In this document: one piece after another, positions 13,601-25,867 of the stretch
How the letters are laid out: every line of letters starts with the position of its first letter
Position numbering within the stretch: position 1 is the stretch's first letter
Assembly (NCBI GenBank): GCA_947034885.2
Contig: OX344749.2
Location: forward strand, 25,807,501 to 25,871,500
Source: Thuidium tamariscinum
Lineage: Eukaryota > Streptophyta > Bryopsida > Hypnales > Thuidiaceae
DNA length: 64,000 bases
Direction: 5' to 3'
The notes under the pieces: generated by a model
The model's database searches: none
The model's input: the letters and a program-made list of their open reading frames with translations, nothing else
What the model was told of the DNA's origin: nothing
Made by a program: the position numbers and the translations under genes

Positions 13601-16179
13601 GAACAATGTATGCATAGATCTCCTTAATCGAAAGATCCATCACTAGCGATTGCCAGTGATCTGCTGCCATATCTGGCTTCCTTCTCCTCCCATTGTCTCA
13701 TCTGCTTAATCTCAAGAGCTTAGCCTTGCAACGTTTTAAACCTTTCTCTGAGTTTCTGCTTGATTTTCTTTGATATACTTCTCCTAAAACATCGCATACC
13801 TCAATTTCATCAAATTGGTCATATAAAATTAGGTTGGTGTGTAAAGAGTCCAGCATTGCTTTGGATGGAATTGAAGCCCTAATTTGTTCAAACGAAACAT
13901 TGATCACCCTCAAGCACTCTGTACTTCATCATCCAGAGTCCGCTGGACTTCGCATCGCTTATGATCGAAATAGGCGTGCACCGTTTTCGCATTTTCGCGT
14001 AGTACCTTTGCATTTGGGATTCTGAAGATTTGATGTACTGCATGATACCAATGTGCTTGTTGCCTCTTCTTCTGCAGGGAGGACGGCCCTCCCTTCCAAG
14101 CGGTGGTCGTGGACTTCCAGGGCCTGGATCACAAGTCTTTGATCCAGCTGGTGCAGCGCCTGAAGCAGTCGCAGCCGCCCGTGAATGAGCTCCCCGTTCT
14201 TGCTCTCTCCGTGCCTCCAGGGAGCGCCCTGCAGAAGGAGTTCAACGATGCCGGGTACGCGCACATCGTGCACAAGCCCCTGCGCTGCACTACGCTCCTC
14301 TCCGGCTTGCTGCAGATCCTGGGCCTGCAAGTGACCCACCTTGCCCGGAAGCCCAACACGAATGCGGACCTGCTGACGGGACAGCGCCTGCTGGTGGTGG
14401 ACGACAACCTGGTGAACCGTCGCGTGGCGAGCTCCATGCTGCAGAGGTATGGCGCCACGGTGGTGACTGTGGAAGGGGGGAGGCAGGCGATCAAGGCGGT
14501 TAAGAGGCAAGCGACGGCGGCGGAGGGGCAGTTCGACATCATCTTGATGGACATCCAAATGCCGGAGGTACGTGCGTGAGGGATCCAGATCAGGTCGGGT
14601 CGGGGTGTTCCGGACGTACTTGGTCAGCATCGTACACATGCCAAGGAACCTGAAATTTGCAATAAACGTCAATGTATTGCGTTAAACTGGCATACGCACA
14701 GCCAAAAATGGTGACACATTTCTTCACAAAAGGTCTAATTTCAGGTTACAAACGAGGATAGGTGTCGATTTGGGGCGGACGGAAGCATGCCACAGTAATG
14801 GAATATCGCTTAATTGACGTTAATACCCAGACAGCTCATCAGGCATATTGAACTGTCCTATGAACAAAAGAGAATGTCCTGTGAATACATTGACCACACT
14901 ATGCCCCGTCTTGTGAAGGGCATAATGCCCTTCTGTCATACCAACTACAAACCTATGTGAACTCAAGTTGAGAAAGGTCACAACTTGTTCCACAAAACTT
15001 CAATATTCTTGTTGTACCTTGGAACCAACTCCATTAGTAATCAGCATTTCCAAAATAGGAAGATTTCAGTAGTACCTACTAACTAAGAAACTAGTGCGAA
15101 GTAGTATCGGTAACCGGTCCACATTGGCTTGTGTACGATACCTTAACTTGAGGTCGGTTTTGTACATAGGGAATTCAAACTGATTTGGTGATCAATCACA
15201 TATTGAATTATAGACCAATTGCAACTGAACCAAGGTGAAAGCTAAAATTGACATTGGAATATTATATGCGAAGTCATAAGAGGTCAAATTGAATTCATCA
15301 ATTCTCAATATCGATGCCCTAGTTTCTATGTCTTGAACATTGTACCATTGGAGCATCCATTTATTGTTACTTAATATGGTAGAGCATGCTTTCGGGGTAC
15401 AATTGCTTTTTGTCATCCTATGGTAGCATTGAATTTGAGTTTGCTACACCACGTCTTGTGATTTTTGTTTGATTGTTAGTGGGGTTGGCAAAATGTGTGT
15501 TGACATTACAGATGGATGGGTACGAAGCCACCAAAATTATTAGAAGATGGGAAGTTGACAATTGTGAGCAATGCCGAGGTCTGGAAAAGATTAATTTTGA
15601 CTTCATCGATTTGAAGGAGTGCTCCCATCACCGAATCCCTATTGTGGCCGTCACTGCCGATGTCATGAAGGGAACCCATGAGCAGTGTTTCAGTGCCGGC
15701 ATGGATGACTACATTCCCAAGGTAAGGTTTTGTCCGTCCTTGTGAATCTTGTGCATTGTTTTAGCACATTCTAAACATCACAAAGAGAATCTTTTCTATA
15801 ATTCAGGTGTGGAGATTTCCCTGTGATCACATTGATCTTATGAAGGCCTCGGTCTGTGTCATTGGGAAGATTCTCTTTGTGATTTTGTCTAAATCATTCT
15901 TGAAATAGTCTCATTTTATTAAATTTCCTATATTTCACGAAATATATCATATTTCTAATGCATGTTAAAAGAGATTCTCTATAGATCAACAATTTTCGGT
16001 TAAAGAACGACAAAGTTTTGTCCAAATGTACTAAACTTTAAATTTTCGTTCTTACGCAACTGTGGACATTTTGTACATTGTGGTGCTGCCAGCCCCTGGA
16101 TCAGAAACAGTTGCAGCTGCTGCTACAAAGGTTTCTCGATCACAGACTTGTCAATGCACCAGGCCCATCAGCCAATTAA
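4630..16179 (+). CDS. CHASE-domain hybrid histidine kinase (cytokinin-receptor type), 13 exons
   Basis: Predicted exons: 4630-4875, 6605-7153, 8088-8551, 8901-8923, 9080-9167, 9393-9633, 10525-10906, 11830-11942, 12531-12743, 13004-13089, 14078-14567, 15512-15721 and 16093-16179. They join in frame to 1,063 residues, the usual AHK length. Order: membrane segment (about 41-62); CHASE sensor (about 85-345); second membrane segment (about 350-374); linker coiled coil; H-box SHEIRTPMNG with phospho-His 417; N-box [11 protein letters not shown]1 EDTGIGIP; G2 GGTGIGL; degenerate receiver (about 760-880); canonical receiver with Asp910/911, phospho-Asp960 and Lys1035. In the family, CHASE binds cytokinin on the lumenal side and phosphate passes His to Asp to HPt proteins. 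CHASE keeps [10 protein letters not shown] and a TG-N-F-SLSAP stretch but is otherwise divergent, so the ligand is uncertain. The start is the first in-frame ATG after the TGA at 4546. Symbol withheld because the species is unknown. Confidence 0.93.
8552..8900 (+). other. GC-AG intron 3 of the histidine kinase gene
   Basis: Conserved protein sequence dictates the join: SHEI-R must continue into TPMNG. The only frame-correct join is CAG at 8549-8551, intron starting GCACGT, and acceptor CCCGCAG ending at 8900. No GT donor gives an intact H-box. GC-AG introns are a known minor class spliced by the major spliceosome. The splice falls inside the codon for the Arg that follows the phospho-accepting His by three residues. 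Confidence 0.85.
8901..8923 (+). other. 23-nt microexon of the histidine kinase gene (H-box)
   Basis: This exon completes a split Arg codon, encodes TPMNGVI and supplies the first base of a Gly codon. It is bounded by acceptor GTTCCCGCAG and donor GTACGG. It is needed to join SHEIR to GMTNLL in frame; skipping 23 nt would shift the frame inside the H-box. Confidence 0.85.
15777..15883. mobile_element. Small MITE-like inverted repeat in intron 12
   Basis: A perfect 17-bp inverted repeat, ATCACAAAGAGAATCTT, bounds 107 bp lying wholly inside intron 12 (15722-16092). A diverged relative lies 3' of the gene near 16415-16560, sharing AAAGAGAATCTT and the block AATCTTATGGAGGCCTC. No target duplication is clear. 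Confidence 0.55.
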
Positions 16180-17720
16180 TATTCCTCAAGAGGACTGCCC
16201 TCGGAGTCGCTGCATCGGTATCAGCGAGCATTCGAAGCAGGTTGTTTCTTGAACGATGAAACTATTTATTTTGTTCCATGCTTGTCGCAGTGAGAAAGGG
16301 TTACAAGTGGAATTATGCCACTGATTTTTCCAGTAGCTTCAATACCGTTTTCGAATCAAATTTAAGAGGGTTTTCAGTAAATTTCTAGTATTTGCAGAAA
16401 CTTGTGGACATCATTTTAAAGAGAATCTTTGCCATTGTCCCATGATTCATAGAAAGGTCTCTCTGGTCGTGCTAATCTTATGGAGGCCTCCTCCCATGTT
16501 TCATTGGGTGGCCTCTGTATCAGATTTACTAAAACCATACGGAGACCTTGTGAATTATGGGGGAGATTTTCTTATGATGTCGCTTAATAGTTTCTGAAAC
16601 AGTGAAATTCTTCTGAAAGTCCTGTTCTGTCAATTATGCAATATCGCATTTCTGTGGATTAATTTCAATTATTCTCTAGAGCTGACAATCAATTGGTTGG
16701 TTTGTGCTGTGTGTTTGGACTGTGTTCAGTTTCATCCGGCAACCACGTTTCCTTACCAACTGATACGCCTGACACTGTGAAGACATGATCTGTCACCCCT
16801 GCCTGTTGATTGTCGGCGTTTCTTTGTTTTCGACGTGCAAGAAACTGATTCCTTGTCTTTATGTTCGATGAAGTTTTAGTTACTATTTGTTTGGTGCCGC
16901 AAATTATGCGGCTAATGCCCAAACAAAGCAATGATAGCTGGACGTAATTTAATCCTGGCCAGACATTCGAAAGCTTCCAAGGGGTTTAAGGGTCATGTCC
17001 AGAACATATTTTTACCCCTGGACACGCTGGAATGTTAGTTATGCCAAGGTAGGTTGCTATCGTTTTTTTTAGCTTCACAGTGATCGAACATGAAAGGACA
17101 GGATTGCACGTCAAGATCTACAGGTAGGGGTGGGCTTCGAAGAAGCTGCAGCTACTTGTAGATATTTCCGCCTGGAACCAACCAGGCGTGATCTCTAGTT
17201 CCACCGTTGTTTAGAATCTGAGGGCTTAATTGGTGCACTCAATTTTTCTGGTGGTTTCTTTTTGTTTTCAGAGACTGTTCGCGCTGACAATCAATGAAAG
17301 AAGGTTCTGAAAGGACCTTGGGTTTCCGTGTTGGGCTGAATCCATACTACTCTCTCTCTCTGCTGGTATTTTGATTATGTGCTGCTTTTATTTGCAGTTC
17401 CACGTACGCTTGTTGTCACTTCTGCACATGTGATTTCTTTTCACGATTTGGGTGGACGACGTTATCCTACTCTGACCCTCTCCTGAATGAAATTCTGCAA
17501 TATTGCGCACTCTTGCCACACTATCATTGGCTGCAGCACTTGCAATTGTCTCAAATTCAGACACTAACTTTGACAAGAAACATGATCGTCTTCTACTCTG
17601 AGTGCATTATTTAATTTTCTCTGGCCCTTCGAACTACTCCATCATGCTGCGCAGTTGAATCCCAGGCTGGAGAAGATGGAGACCAGGACATGCTCTGATT
17701 CTACAGCTTGGTGAACATTT
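16180..17720 (+). other. 3' untranslated and downstream region of the histidine kinase gene
   Basis: After the TAA at 16177-16179 the sequence stays moderately GC-rich to about 17.7 kb, without a supported coding frame. It should hold the 3' UTR, but I cannot place the poly(A) site. A (CT)n tract lies near 17350. Confidence 0.4.
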
Positions 17721-20178
17721 CCAAGATCTCCTTTCTCCTTGTGTATGTTTCAAGATTTCATGCACTTGAAAGTGCCAAAACCTTGGAATTTTGTGAAGTT
17801 GACGTTCTGTCCTTGTGACCTAGAAGATGTCCAAAATTTGACACTTTGAGAAGAAACTAAGAAATTGACAGTTGAATTGACTTTTTCCTTCTGTAACCAT
17901 CGAAACACAATCACTCTTTCGTTGTTTATCGATCGCTAGTTCAAGTCCCTAGAAAAGTTGGTGACCTACAAAAATGGTCAGAATCTTCCTCATCAATGAG
18001 AACGTTAAAATCCTCGCGGAAAAATAGCATACACGGTAGGTACTAAAAGAGGATGTGTAGACTAACCTTTAATTTTTTAAGTATTCTCCAATACGATTTT
18101 CCCATTTTGATACTGGTTGAGCATAGCTAATTTTCTTGAACGATGCGGCATAGCATTACCTGCAGAATTGGTTTGTATCCACGATCAAATGTTGCTCTCA
18201 ACTTTTGAAATCAAACCCACATCATCACTGATCACCATGTTTGAGGATAGAAGACTAAATATTTAAGTCTAGATTTTCCATCCACGTCAATCAGCGGAAG
18301 AACCACTGTCTTGCTTTTCTTGTACAACCTCCAGGTTGCAACATTGTAAGTAGACATCAAGTACGAGGAGCATCGCATCACAATATATCATTTGCACTCT
18401 GTTTATCAAGTCAGACATTGAAGCTAGAAGAGACATTCTGAATTTATTACGAAAAAATAAATCTCCAATGTAGAGTTTGTTGGTATCGATGCTAAAAGTA
18501 ATATCTTTTGTAGCTAAATTGCTTGTAAAACCCGACCTTTTTTTACACAATTCGATTGAAGTTGAAGTGAGCTAACGCTTCATCATCTCACATTGTTTGC
18601 ATTGCTTGACTTCGTGGTTGTAGCATCAACATGCAAAGTCACTAAAATTTTGCACACGTTTATTAGACACGGAGCCATGGAACCAGCAGAGATTTCGGCA
18701 TGGCGTGAAGAAACTTCTTCTCTTTGGCATGCCCTTCTTGAATGTATCTCAATACCTTCCAAGTAGCTCCTTGTATCTGTCAAGCGCTTCCTTGGATATA
18801 AGAAATTAATTTTATGCTATCACAACCAGAATCCATAAAATTGATCAAAATTGTTTTAATTAGAGGCAACGGGGAGCTGGTGTAAGGGTGCACTTGGTTC
18901 CTTCACCGCCCTTAGAAGAACCTTCTACACAATCTACAGTCTAGAACTCACACAGTCAGCAATTTTCAACATCCTACCGACATGGAAGGCCGGGCCACAC
19001 TGCCGCAAATGACTAAGATCTCAAAATCTCAAAATTAATGACTAAAACTCAAATCTGTACTTGTCATGGATCGGGGTTTACAGCGCACGGCTCTTGAAAG
19101 AGTCACAATTTGCACTCTGAAATTTGTCAGTTCTTAATCACCGGAAGTCCGACTGTGCTTAAAAACTGCTTACTTTTCAAGCTGCATAAGTCTATATGAA
19201 ACTAAGATATGAAGATCTTAACCGTACAATATTGTATTGTTCATGTTGTAGATGACATGGTTAAAATTTGAAGTCATTTTACCGCATAGATTGAAATATT
19301 ATAATGTTTTAGTTTTGAAAAAAGATGCTGAAAATGTCCTGAAAACATATTTGGAGGTCAAATTTGATTTCTAAACCTACTCAAATGTAAAAACTTTGTA
19401 CTAGAAAGTGCTTCAAAATGAACATGTAAACACATTGGTGGAAAAAAAATTCATTGAATTGACTCATAACTTTGTGTTTGCAAAATGACTTTGAAATGTC
19501 AAAAAAATAACAAAAAAGTGTGCAAAAAACACATTTACAACTGAACCTCCTTCTACTAAAATGCCTCTCAGCCACTCATAACTTCTTGGATTGATATGAA
19601 ATTTCAGCCACACAAACTAGATTGAAATGCACAACTTTTACAAAAAAAATAATTCTAAACTAACACTATATGAGGAAGAAAGAAGCTGCCAAAGTTCACT
19701 GTAATCCAAAAATGTTAGGATTTTTTGAACTTTGAATTGCTTCCAAGCATTCAAACAACTTGGATTGCCTTGAAAATTTGACCACAATAACTAGACATGT
19801 AGAAGAATTTAATTCAACAAATTTTATTGAAAACAATCGTTGTATGAAGGAGATACAAGCCTTCAAAGTTGCAGCCATCAACTGCAGTGGTGAACTCAAA
19901 TTGAACTTGTGAACTTCGATTGGCTCCCAAATGATCTGTATATCTTGGATTGGTTTGAAAATTTTACCACACAAACTAGACTAGTGTGCGCAAATTTACC
20001 AAGAATTTTTATTGAATTTGGACTTCAGATGAAAAAATTATAGCAATTTGAATCGGACTGCCTGGCTGTGAGGACACTTTTCGTCCCTTGCGGCGATGGG
20101 GGGTTAAACTCGACCATTAATCTTGGCTTAGATTTTCAATGCCACTCAAAACTTTTTGGCATGCTAAAATAGGCTAAT
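17721..20178. repeat. Non-coding region with degenerate ~180-bp repeats
   Basis: No gene is supported. Between about 19400 and 19990 a diverged unit recurs: CTTGGATTG, then a TGAAA block, then an ACTAGA block begin at about 19585, 19759 and 19944, spacings of 174 and 185 bp. The rest of the stretch shows nothing clear. Confidence 0.5.
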
Positions 20179-20182
20179 TTAA

Positions 20183-20833
20183 CCCCTAAATGCCCAAGGC
20201 ACCAGAATGTGGTGTTTGCAAAACTTTGAAGTTAAATAAAACCTAACCAAATTGCTAGTTTTAGTAGGTTATGTTTTTGAAAAGTTCTTTTACAAGTCCA
20301 GTTTTAGTGTCAAAAATCCAATCTAGAAAATGAATGACATTGATTTTTCTATTCAAGATTTTGTGCAAGGATACCCCTTGCAATCTTGACTTTCCATAGT
20401 GTTGAGAGCTCTTGAAAATGAGCCTCAAATACACTAGATCTTAGAGAAAAAATCACATTCAAAAGTCATTTACAAAAATTGTAGAGTAGATTTTGAGAAG
20501 CCATAAGTTGATTGGAGTTATGCATGTTAGGCCCTTTAACCTCATATTTTGTTGGTCACCAACTTTTCAGATTTGACTAGCGAAAAGAGGATAGAGAGAC
20601 TTCACATCACTTTTGCAATTTTAACACCCTCATGGTCAAACATTATAATCTTTCACTCCATAAGTGATATTGTTGTGTTTTCTTTTCCTCTACAATATCT
20701 AACGTATCTAGTTTGAATTTGTGTAGTTACAATTCAAAAAAATTGATACAACCTATCAAAATGTTGGCATTTTGTTCAACTTAGAGCAAACTTTCCAAGA
20801 AGCTCAAAACAGCCTTGGGCATTTATTTAGGGG
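20183..20833. mobile_element. TTAA-flanked inverted-terminal element, 651 bp
   Basis: The left end reads CCCCTAAATGCCCAAGGC. The right end, reverse-complemented, reads CCCCTAAATAAATGCCCA and continues AGGC, so the termini match apart from a 4-bp insertion. Both ends are flanked by TTAA (20179-20182, 20834-20837). There is no coding capacity. The TTAA target recalls piggyBac- or Kolobok-type elements, but the termini are not ones I recognise. Confidence 0.75.
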
Positions 20834-20837
20834 TTAA

Positions 20838-22799
20838 CGAAATTAAAGTCATATTATTGTATACCCTCAAGAAGTCTGATGACACATCAAAATTTTTGCA
20901 ACGTCACACAAATTTCATTCACAAGGCAGCACTTGTTCTCAATTTAGGCTAAATTTAGCAAAACTTATTCCAATGTTCAAAATCAGAAAAAAAAAATAGT
21001 TGATTACTAGTGAGTTGAATTTGAAATTGAAGCTCATGTAGCTGTGTTTACCATCAATTTTGTTAAGTTGGCACGATTCTGTGTGCCAAAACTTTGTGCC
21101 ATTCACAAAGCACAACGCTCTTAGAAATAAAACCCTTACACCAAAATGGTTATATAGTATAATTATATGGTTTAAACTAATTATCATGACATACTATAAT
21201 TCTGTTACACTAGTTGTAAGTTGTGTTAAATATAGCATTCATGTTGTGCAATGGTGGTATTGTTAAATTGGGTATCCTAATTCTCATGCTGGCTAATTAT
21301 ATATCCACCCATTCTAAATAACCATTTTAGTGAACTAATTATTTAAACATTTCAAAGTGCCAACCTTCAAATGTCAATTAAAAAAGTAGAATTCCTCCAT
21401 TTTAATGAAATTGTCCCGTGTTGTTTTTAGCCTTGTCATTGCCGGGGGGAGGGGGGGTAGAGGAAACAATGTATAGGAGGAGGCTCAAAATCCGTTTGGG
21501 CATTAAGAATCGCCCCTACAAAAGAGCCTAAAATAGTTCACAGTGTTGTAGAAATGGAAGAAAATCTATGTGCTAATAAATTATGATCATAAGTGGGTGG
21601 TTTCATATTACTCTTAGCAGTTGGAAAGGCTACCATGAATGTGTGATATTTGCTTATACAAGACTTCTTAATGACATGAAGATGAAACTGAAATGCAATT
21701 ATTGTAGTGCACTAAATTCATATTTATAGTAGGAAGTGAATTCAATGACTTTGGAAGATGTGTTTTGGCTGATTTTAGAAGGGCTATGTAATTGAAAGAT
21801 TTATTTTCATAGAATTTGTAGATTTCTCCACATGAAGCACAATAATTAAATTGAAGAGTAGTTATTAGTTGTCAGGTTTCATAGTGTATAGATTCAGAAT
21901 GTACATGATGTCATTTATGGCTTCACATGGATGCTTTAATAATTTCAACAAACTTTATAGGCCTTGTAATTAATTGTTGTGTACATTGAATTGCTCCATT
22001 CAAACACTAGTTTGTATTCATTGTTCCTCAAGTGTATGAGCATGTATAGCGACCTAGAGACCTACATCTTCTGAAAATCCCTTCTAATTCATACTAAGTG
22101 CAAGAAATCTGAAAAAATATCGACTATAGAATCAGCCATTTCTCTTCTAATCTATAACTTAGGGGAAAAAATTGGATCTACAGGGTTCCCTACACAGGCT
22201 TTTTTCCCCTTAGATGAATGCTTTCTAAACCTTCTATCTTACCCAGGAAATGACAAAGAGAATAACGTGGAAGTCTTCCAGTGTGGTTTGAAGTTATTGC
22301 TTGATCTAGACAAATACAAACTTTTGAATTTTCATTTTTTTTCATTTTTCATTTTTACATATCCAACCGTAGGATCTTATATTTGACTAGTATATGAATA
22401 TATGGAAGAAACTTTAGAAACTTTAACCATTTAGAATGCAAGATATTTGCAATTAAAGTGAAGAGAATAAGTTTATTTTTAACTTTGCTTTACTAGATTT
22501 TTTGGTTTTGAATCTTTTTAGCTCAAAATTTTTGCACTACTGATTTTGATTTTTTACTTATTTATGTTAAATAGTTGAATTGAGAATCTACAAAAAAATT
22601 TAGGAAAAAAACCACTTAATTTGTGCTTACAAGGTAGGTTCAAAATTAAAGAAAAAACTAAAGTGTTAATAGCTTTAGAATGGAATTGAATCACAGTAAT
22701 CTCAATTGTGATATTGTTCTAGCAAGTCTTTAAATGATGCAGTCACGATGTGTCCCGGCCCTTGCAGTGATCTCGTACTTGGAGATGGATTATGTATAT
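20838..22799. other. AT-rich intergenic DNA
   Basis: No gene or RNA supported. A short G-rich tract (two G runs) lies near 21441-21457; nothing else stands out. Confidence 0.5.
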
Positions 22800-23712
22800 A
22801 GGGTAAGTGTACCTATTGTTGCGCCGAACCCCATGGTTGCGCAACCAGAACCCATGATCGCGCTTGATTTGATTTCAACCGTTGGATCTTGATCGATGGA
22901 TTTCAACCATTGGATGCTCGCCGTTCCCTGTCATTTCTCAATGCCTGCGCCGTGTCTTCCTCATTTACACCCTTCCTTGTCAGTGTGTGTCTGTTTCTGA
23001 GCATTGTTTTTCTTGTTGTTCTGCTTAGTTTGTAAGCTTCGCCATAGCCACAGGGGCCAGTTTCAATGGCGAGGATTGTATTCTCTAGAAATCAGAGTAA
23101 ATTGCCAGAGAAAGCTTGTGGAAGTTTGTGTTACGTTTCAGGTATCCGCCATAGCCACATGCGCCATTTTCTTGCAGCATTGAGAGGGGGTGATGCTTAG
23201 TAGTTTTGGCAGATTCTTTTACATTGCGCATTTGCATGCTCGCTCTAGACAGAGCTCAATTGATCGCTTTGAGATGCATGCTCGATTGAATAAAAGGTTG
23301 TAGTACAGGTAGCAATTGATGCCAATGTCAACCTAGAGATTCCTAGAAAGCGCCTTGATTCCTTCGCAGATCTGCAACAACGGAAATGAGGAGTTTCGAT
23401 GAGCATTGCGTGGTCTAGGAGTTCGGAGTGACGACCTGAGCGGAGCATTTTGGTGAGTCTCATTTCTCCCGATGAGTGTTTTGTTTCTCTTGCTTAGGGT
23501 TGCTCATCTGATATTCATTTTTCAGTGATTTGAGTTTGGCCACAAGCTAGCATTGATTGCGGCATCGGGAGTTATTAAAATTGCGGCATAATATTAAATT
23601 GCGTTCCGCAGGTCGATGTCGTGTCTAGTAAGCTTTAGAAAGTAAATCTATTGCGGAACTTTTGTACTGCGTAAGCAAATTATACGGGAAGCAATCGCAC
23701 TTAGACATCGAA

Positions 23713-23975
23713 ATTATTCTAATAGATTCTCGGTCTAATAATCCCAATTTTTGCTTGTTATAATTGCAGCTGGCTGCTTCGTTCCTATTATCGAATATCT
23801 GTATTCACAATTTGTATACATAGAATGTTTACGAAATCATCTATTACTCTAATTCATTACTCTAATTGATTCTCGGTCTAGTATTCCCAATTTTTGCTTG
23901 ATATAATTGCAATTGGTTGCTTCATTCCTATGATCGAATTCTGTATTCACGATTTGTGTACATGGAATGATTACA
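23713..23975. repeat. Diverged tandem duplication, unit about 140 bp
   Basis: The block GATTCTCGGTCTA, CCCAATTTTTGCTTG, ATAATTGCA, CTGTATTCAC, ATTTGT at about 23724-23826 recurs at about 23870-23970 with scattered substitutions. It lies upstream of the protease exons inside the same element. Confidence 0.7.
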
Positions 23976-24640
23976 GGGGAACCTGGATCGAGAAAACTTC
24001 ATGACGAATAAATTGACAGACAAGAGCAATACCTGCGTATGCTGTGTTGAAACCGTGGAAGACGAAGACCATTGCTGGCAGGGGCCATAACAAGCTGCTG
24101 CAATAACGATGTCGTGCAATTGCTGTTGCGGAGGCATTGAGTAAGCTTAGTTCGGGAGGATTTCAGCTTGGTTGTGTACAAATTCATTCTCTCCTGGCGT
24201 TGTCAGTGTTGCTGCTCCTTGACTTGTAGAATAATCCGTGCGCTTCTTGCTGTAGATTTTGATTGGGAAATGGCTCAGTCACCGTTCTACATTGATCTCA
24301 TTCAGGATTTCTTCAAATCGGTTTGCATCGACTGCTTTGGTCATATGGAGAGTGTGACTGGCGCGGCGAGGAGGAGGGCGCCGACGCCGCCAAGGAGTGG
24401 TATTGTTGGACTTAGTCGACTTACTAGTGTTTCTTTTGGATTCAGGGAAGGCATGAACACTGATAAGGTACGTCATGACATACAAGAGATGATATTTATT
24501 ACTAACCTTTTTGATGATTTACAAATGATGAATTTTGATTTCTAATCTCAAATTAAAACATCTAAAAATTGTCTATTATGCATTATTTAGACTAACCATG
24601 TGTCAATGTGTTATACATTAGGGTCTAACTTATGAAACAG

Positions 24641-25365
24641 GTCCCTTTGTAGGATAATGGATACGATTGTGGCGTCTTTTTGTTGTATTACATTGAAAAG
24701 TTCTTGGAAGATGCCCATCAAGTGCTAATCTTTCAAAATTTGGACAAGAATTTCAACCTCAATTGGTTTTCTCCAAGAGAAGCTTCAAATTTGAGGGGGA
24801 AAATTCAAAAAGTACTATTGGAGGAGTTTGGGAGAAAGAAAAAATTCACCAACAATCTCTCTAATGGTAAAGGTTTTTTATATCACTAAAAATATTTTTA
24901 TAAACAGTTGTAACATTGTAAGATAATTTTTTTAAACCATGTTTTGTTTTGACATCATGTATGTTTTTTGTAGAACCTTTATTGAAGATTTTGGATGTAC
25001 CTACTTACAAGATGCGGGAGCCAAAGGTCAATGTTGCACGGGATATTGCAACTCAACAGTTGATTACATCGCATGAATTCATATCCCATGCAGAGACAGA
25101 GTTGGCCTCTAAAGTGGAGAAAAACCGAATGGTAGAAGAACGGGCAATATCAAGGGCTATCCGTAAGAAGGAGAAGGAGAAGTTAGCTGGACAGAAGAAA
25201 GATGCAGCAGAGAAGAGAATTCTTGGCTTGAAGAAGAGGCCACCCAACAATGTTAGAAATCATGTTGTTAGGAGTAGTGAGCTACCCCAGGTGCTTTCCA
25301 AAAGAGCAAGAACATTTGTAACACCTTTTGTCTCTCAAAGTTTGTCAAGTTCAATAGCAAGTTAG
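24641..25365 (+). pseudogene. C-terminal part of a ULP2-like SUMO protease (C48), probably disabled
   Basis: Two exons are clear: one ending at 24866 and 24974-25365, joined in phase after LSN, giving about 201 residues from Asp at 24653. The protein begins DNGYDCGVFLLYYIEKFLED, the catalytic Cys motif of Ulp1/SENP peptidases, followed by LNWFSPREAS typical of the plant ULP2 (SPF1/SPF2) group, then a charged KEKEK-type tail. Directly upstream the frame reads V-P-L-stop: TAG at 24650-24652 stands where the family has the oxyanion-hole Gln (VPQQ-x-N-x-x-DCG). Either it is a CAG to TAG nonsense mutation, or TTGTAG is used as acceptor and the motif is lost. No catalytic His or Asp segment is recognisable upstream, so the domain looks incomplete. 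A possible upstream exon ends at 24472 with REGMNTDK. Confidence 0.7.
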
Positions 25366-25867
25366 GGTGGTTAGGGTGGTTTGTATCGTTAGGGTGATTG
25401 ATGATTGTTTTACGAACAGACTATGGAAGAAGCCAAGATTCGGCAATTACAAAAGAAGTCGGCTCCAACCTTGAGTTGTTAAAAATTGTGAAATTGGCAT
25501 GTAATTTTGCTTTAGAATAGTTTAGCCAACTTATAGCATTTAGATGGTTTTAGAATTCACAAAATTTTAGAGTGTGCAATGACACAAACAGTTTTTATGC
25601 GCAATGATAGGGAGAATGTGCGCAATGAAAGGTTAGGCATGCGCAAGTATAGGTGATTTGGTCTTTTGGAACAATGCCCTATCTTAGGTGTACAACTTTT
25701 CATACATGAGACACAAAGTCCCAATAAATTTAATTTTGAAAGGTTGTCTACAAAGTCAACTCCTTGATAAACTAATTTGATTTAGAAGATTAAAGCTAAA
25801 TATATACACTGAAGATTTTACAGTAGATAAAATTCTTAAGTGCGCAATGATACATACATCTACCCTA

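Larger units (their letters stand above)
22800..25867 (+). mobile_element. DNA transposon-like element carrying a ULP2-like SUMO protease fragment
   Basis: The outer 26 bp of each end are inverted repeats with 20 of 26 positions matching: left TAGGGTAAGTGTACCTATTG then TTGCGC; right, reverse-complemented, TAGGGTAGATGTATGTATCA then TTGCGC. Subterminal GCGCAATGA or TTGCGC motifs recur on both sides (about 22820-22863 and 25570-25850). The interior holds a multi-exon protease-like gene. I find no transposase and no clear target duplication, so the superfamily is open. Plant Mutator-like elements are known to carry Ulp1-type proteases, which makes that group one candidate. Confidence 0.6.

Noticed and set aside
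24168-24545. 125-codon frame as the N-terminal half of the protease
   Set aside because: Only its last residues (REGMNTDK) could belong; no catalytic His or Asp motif is present.
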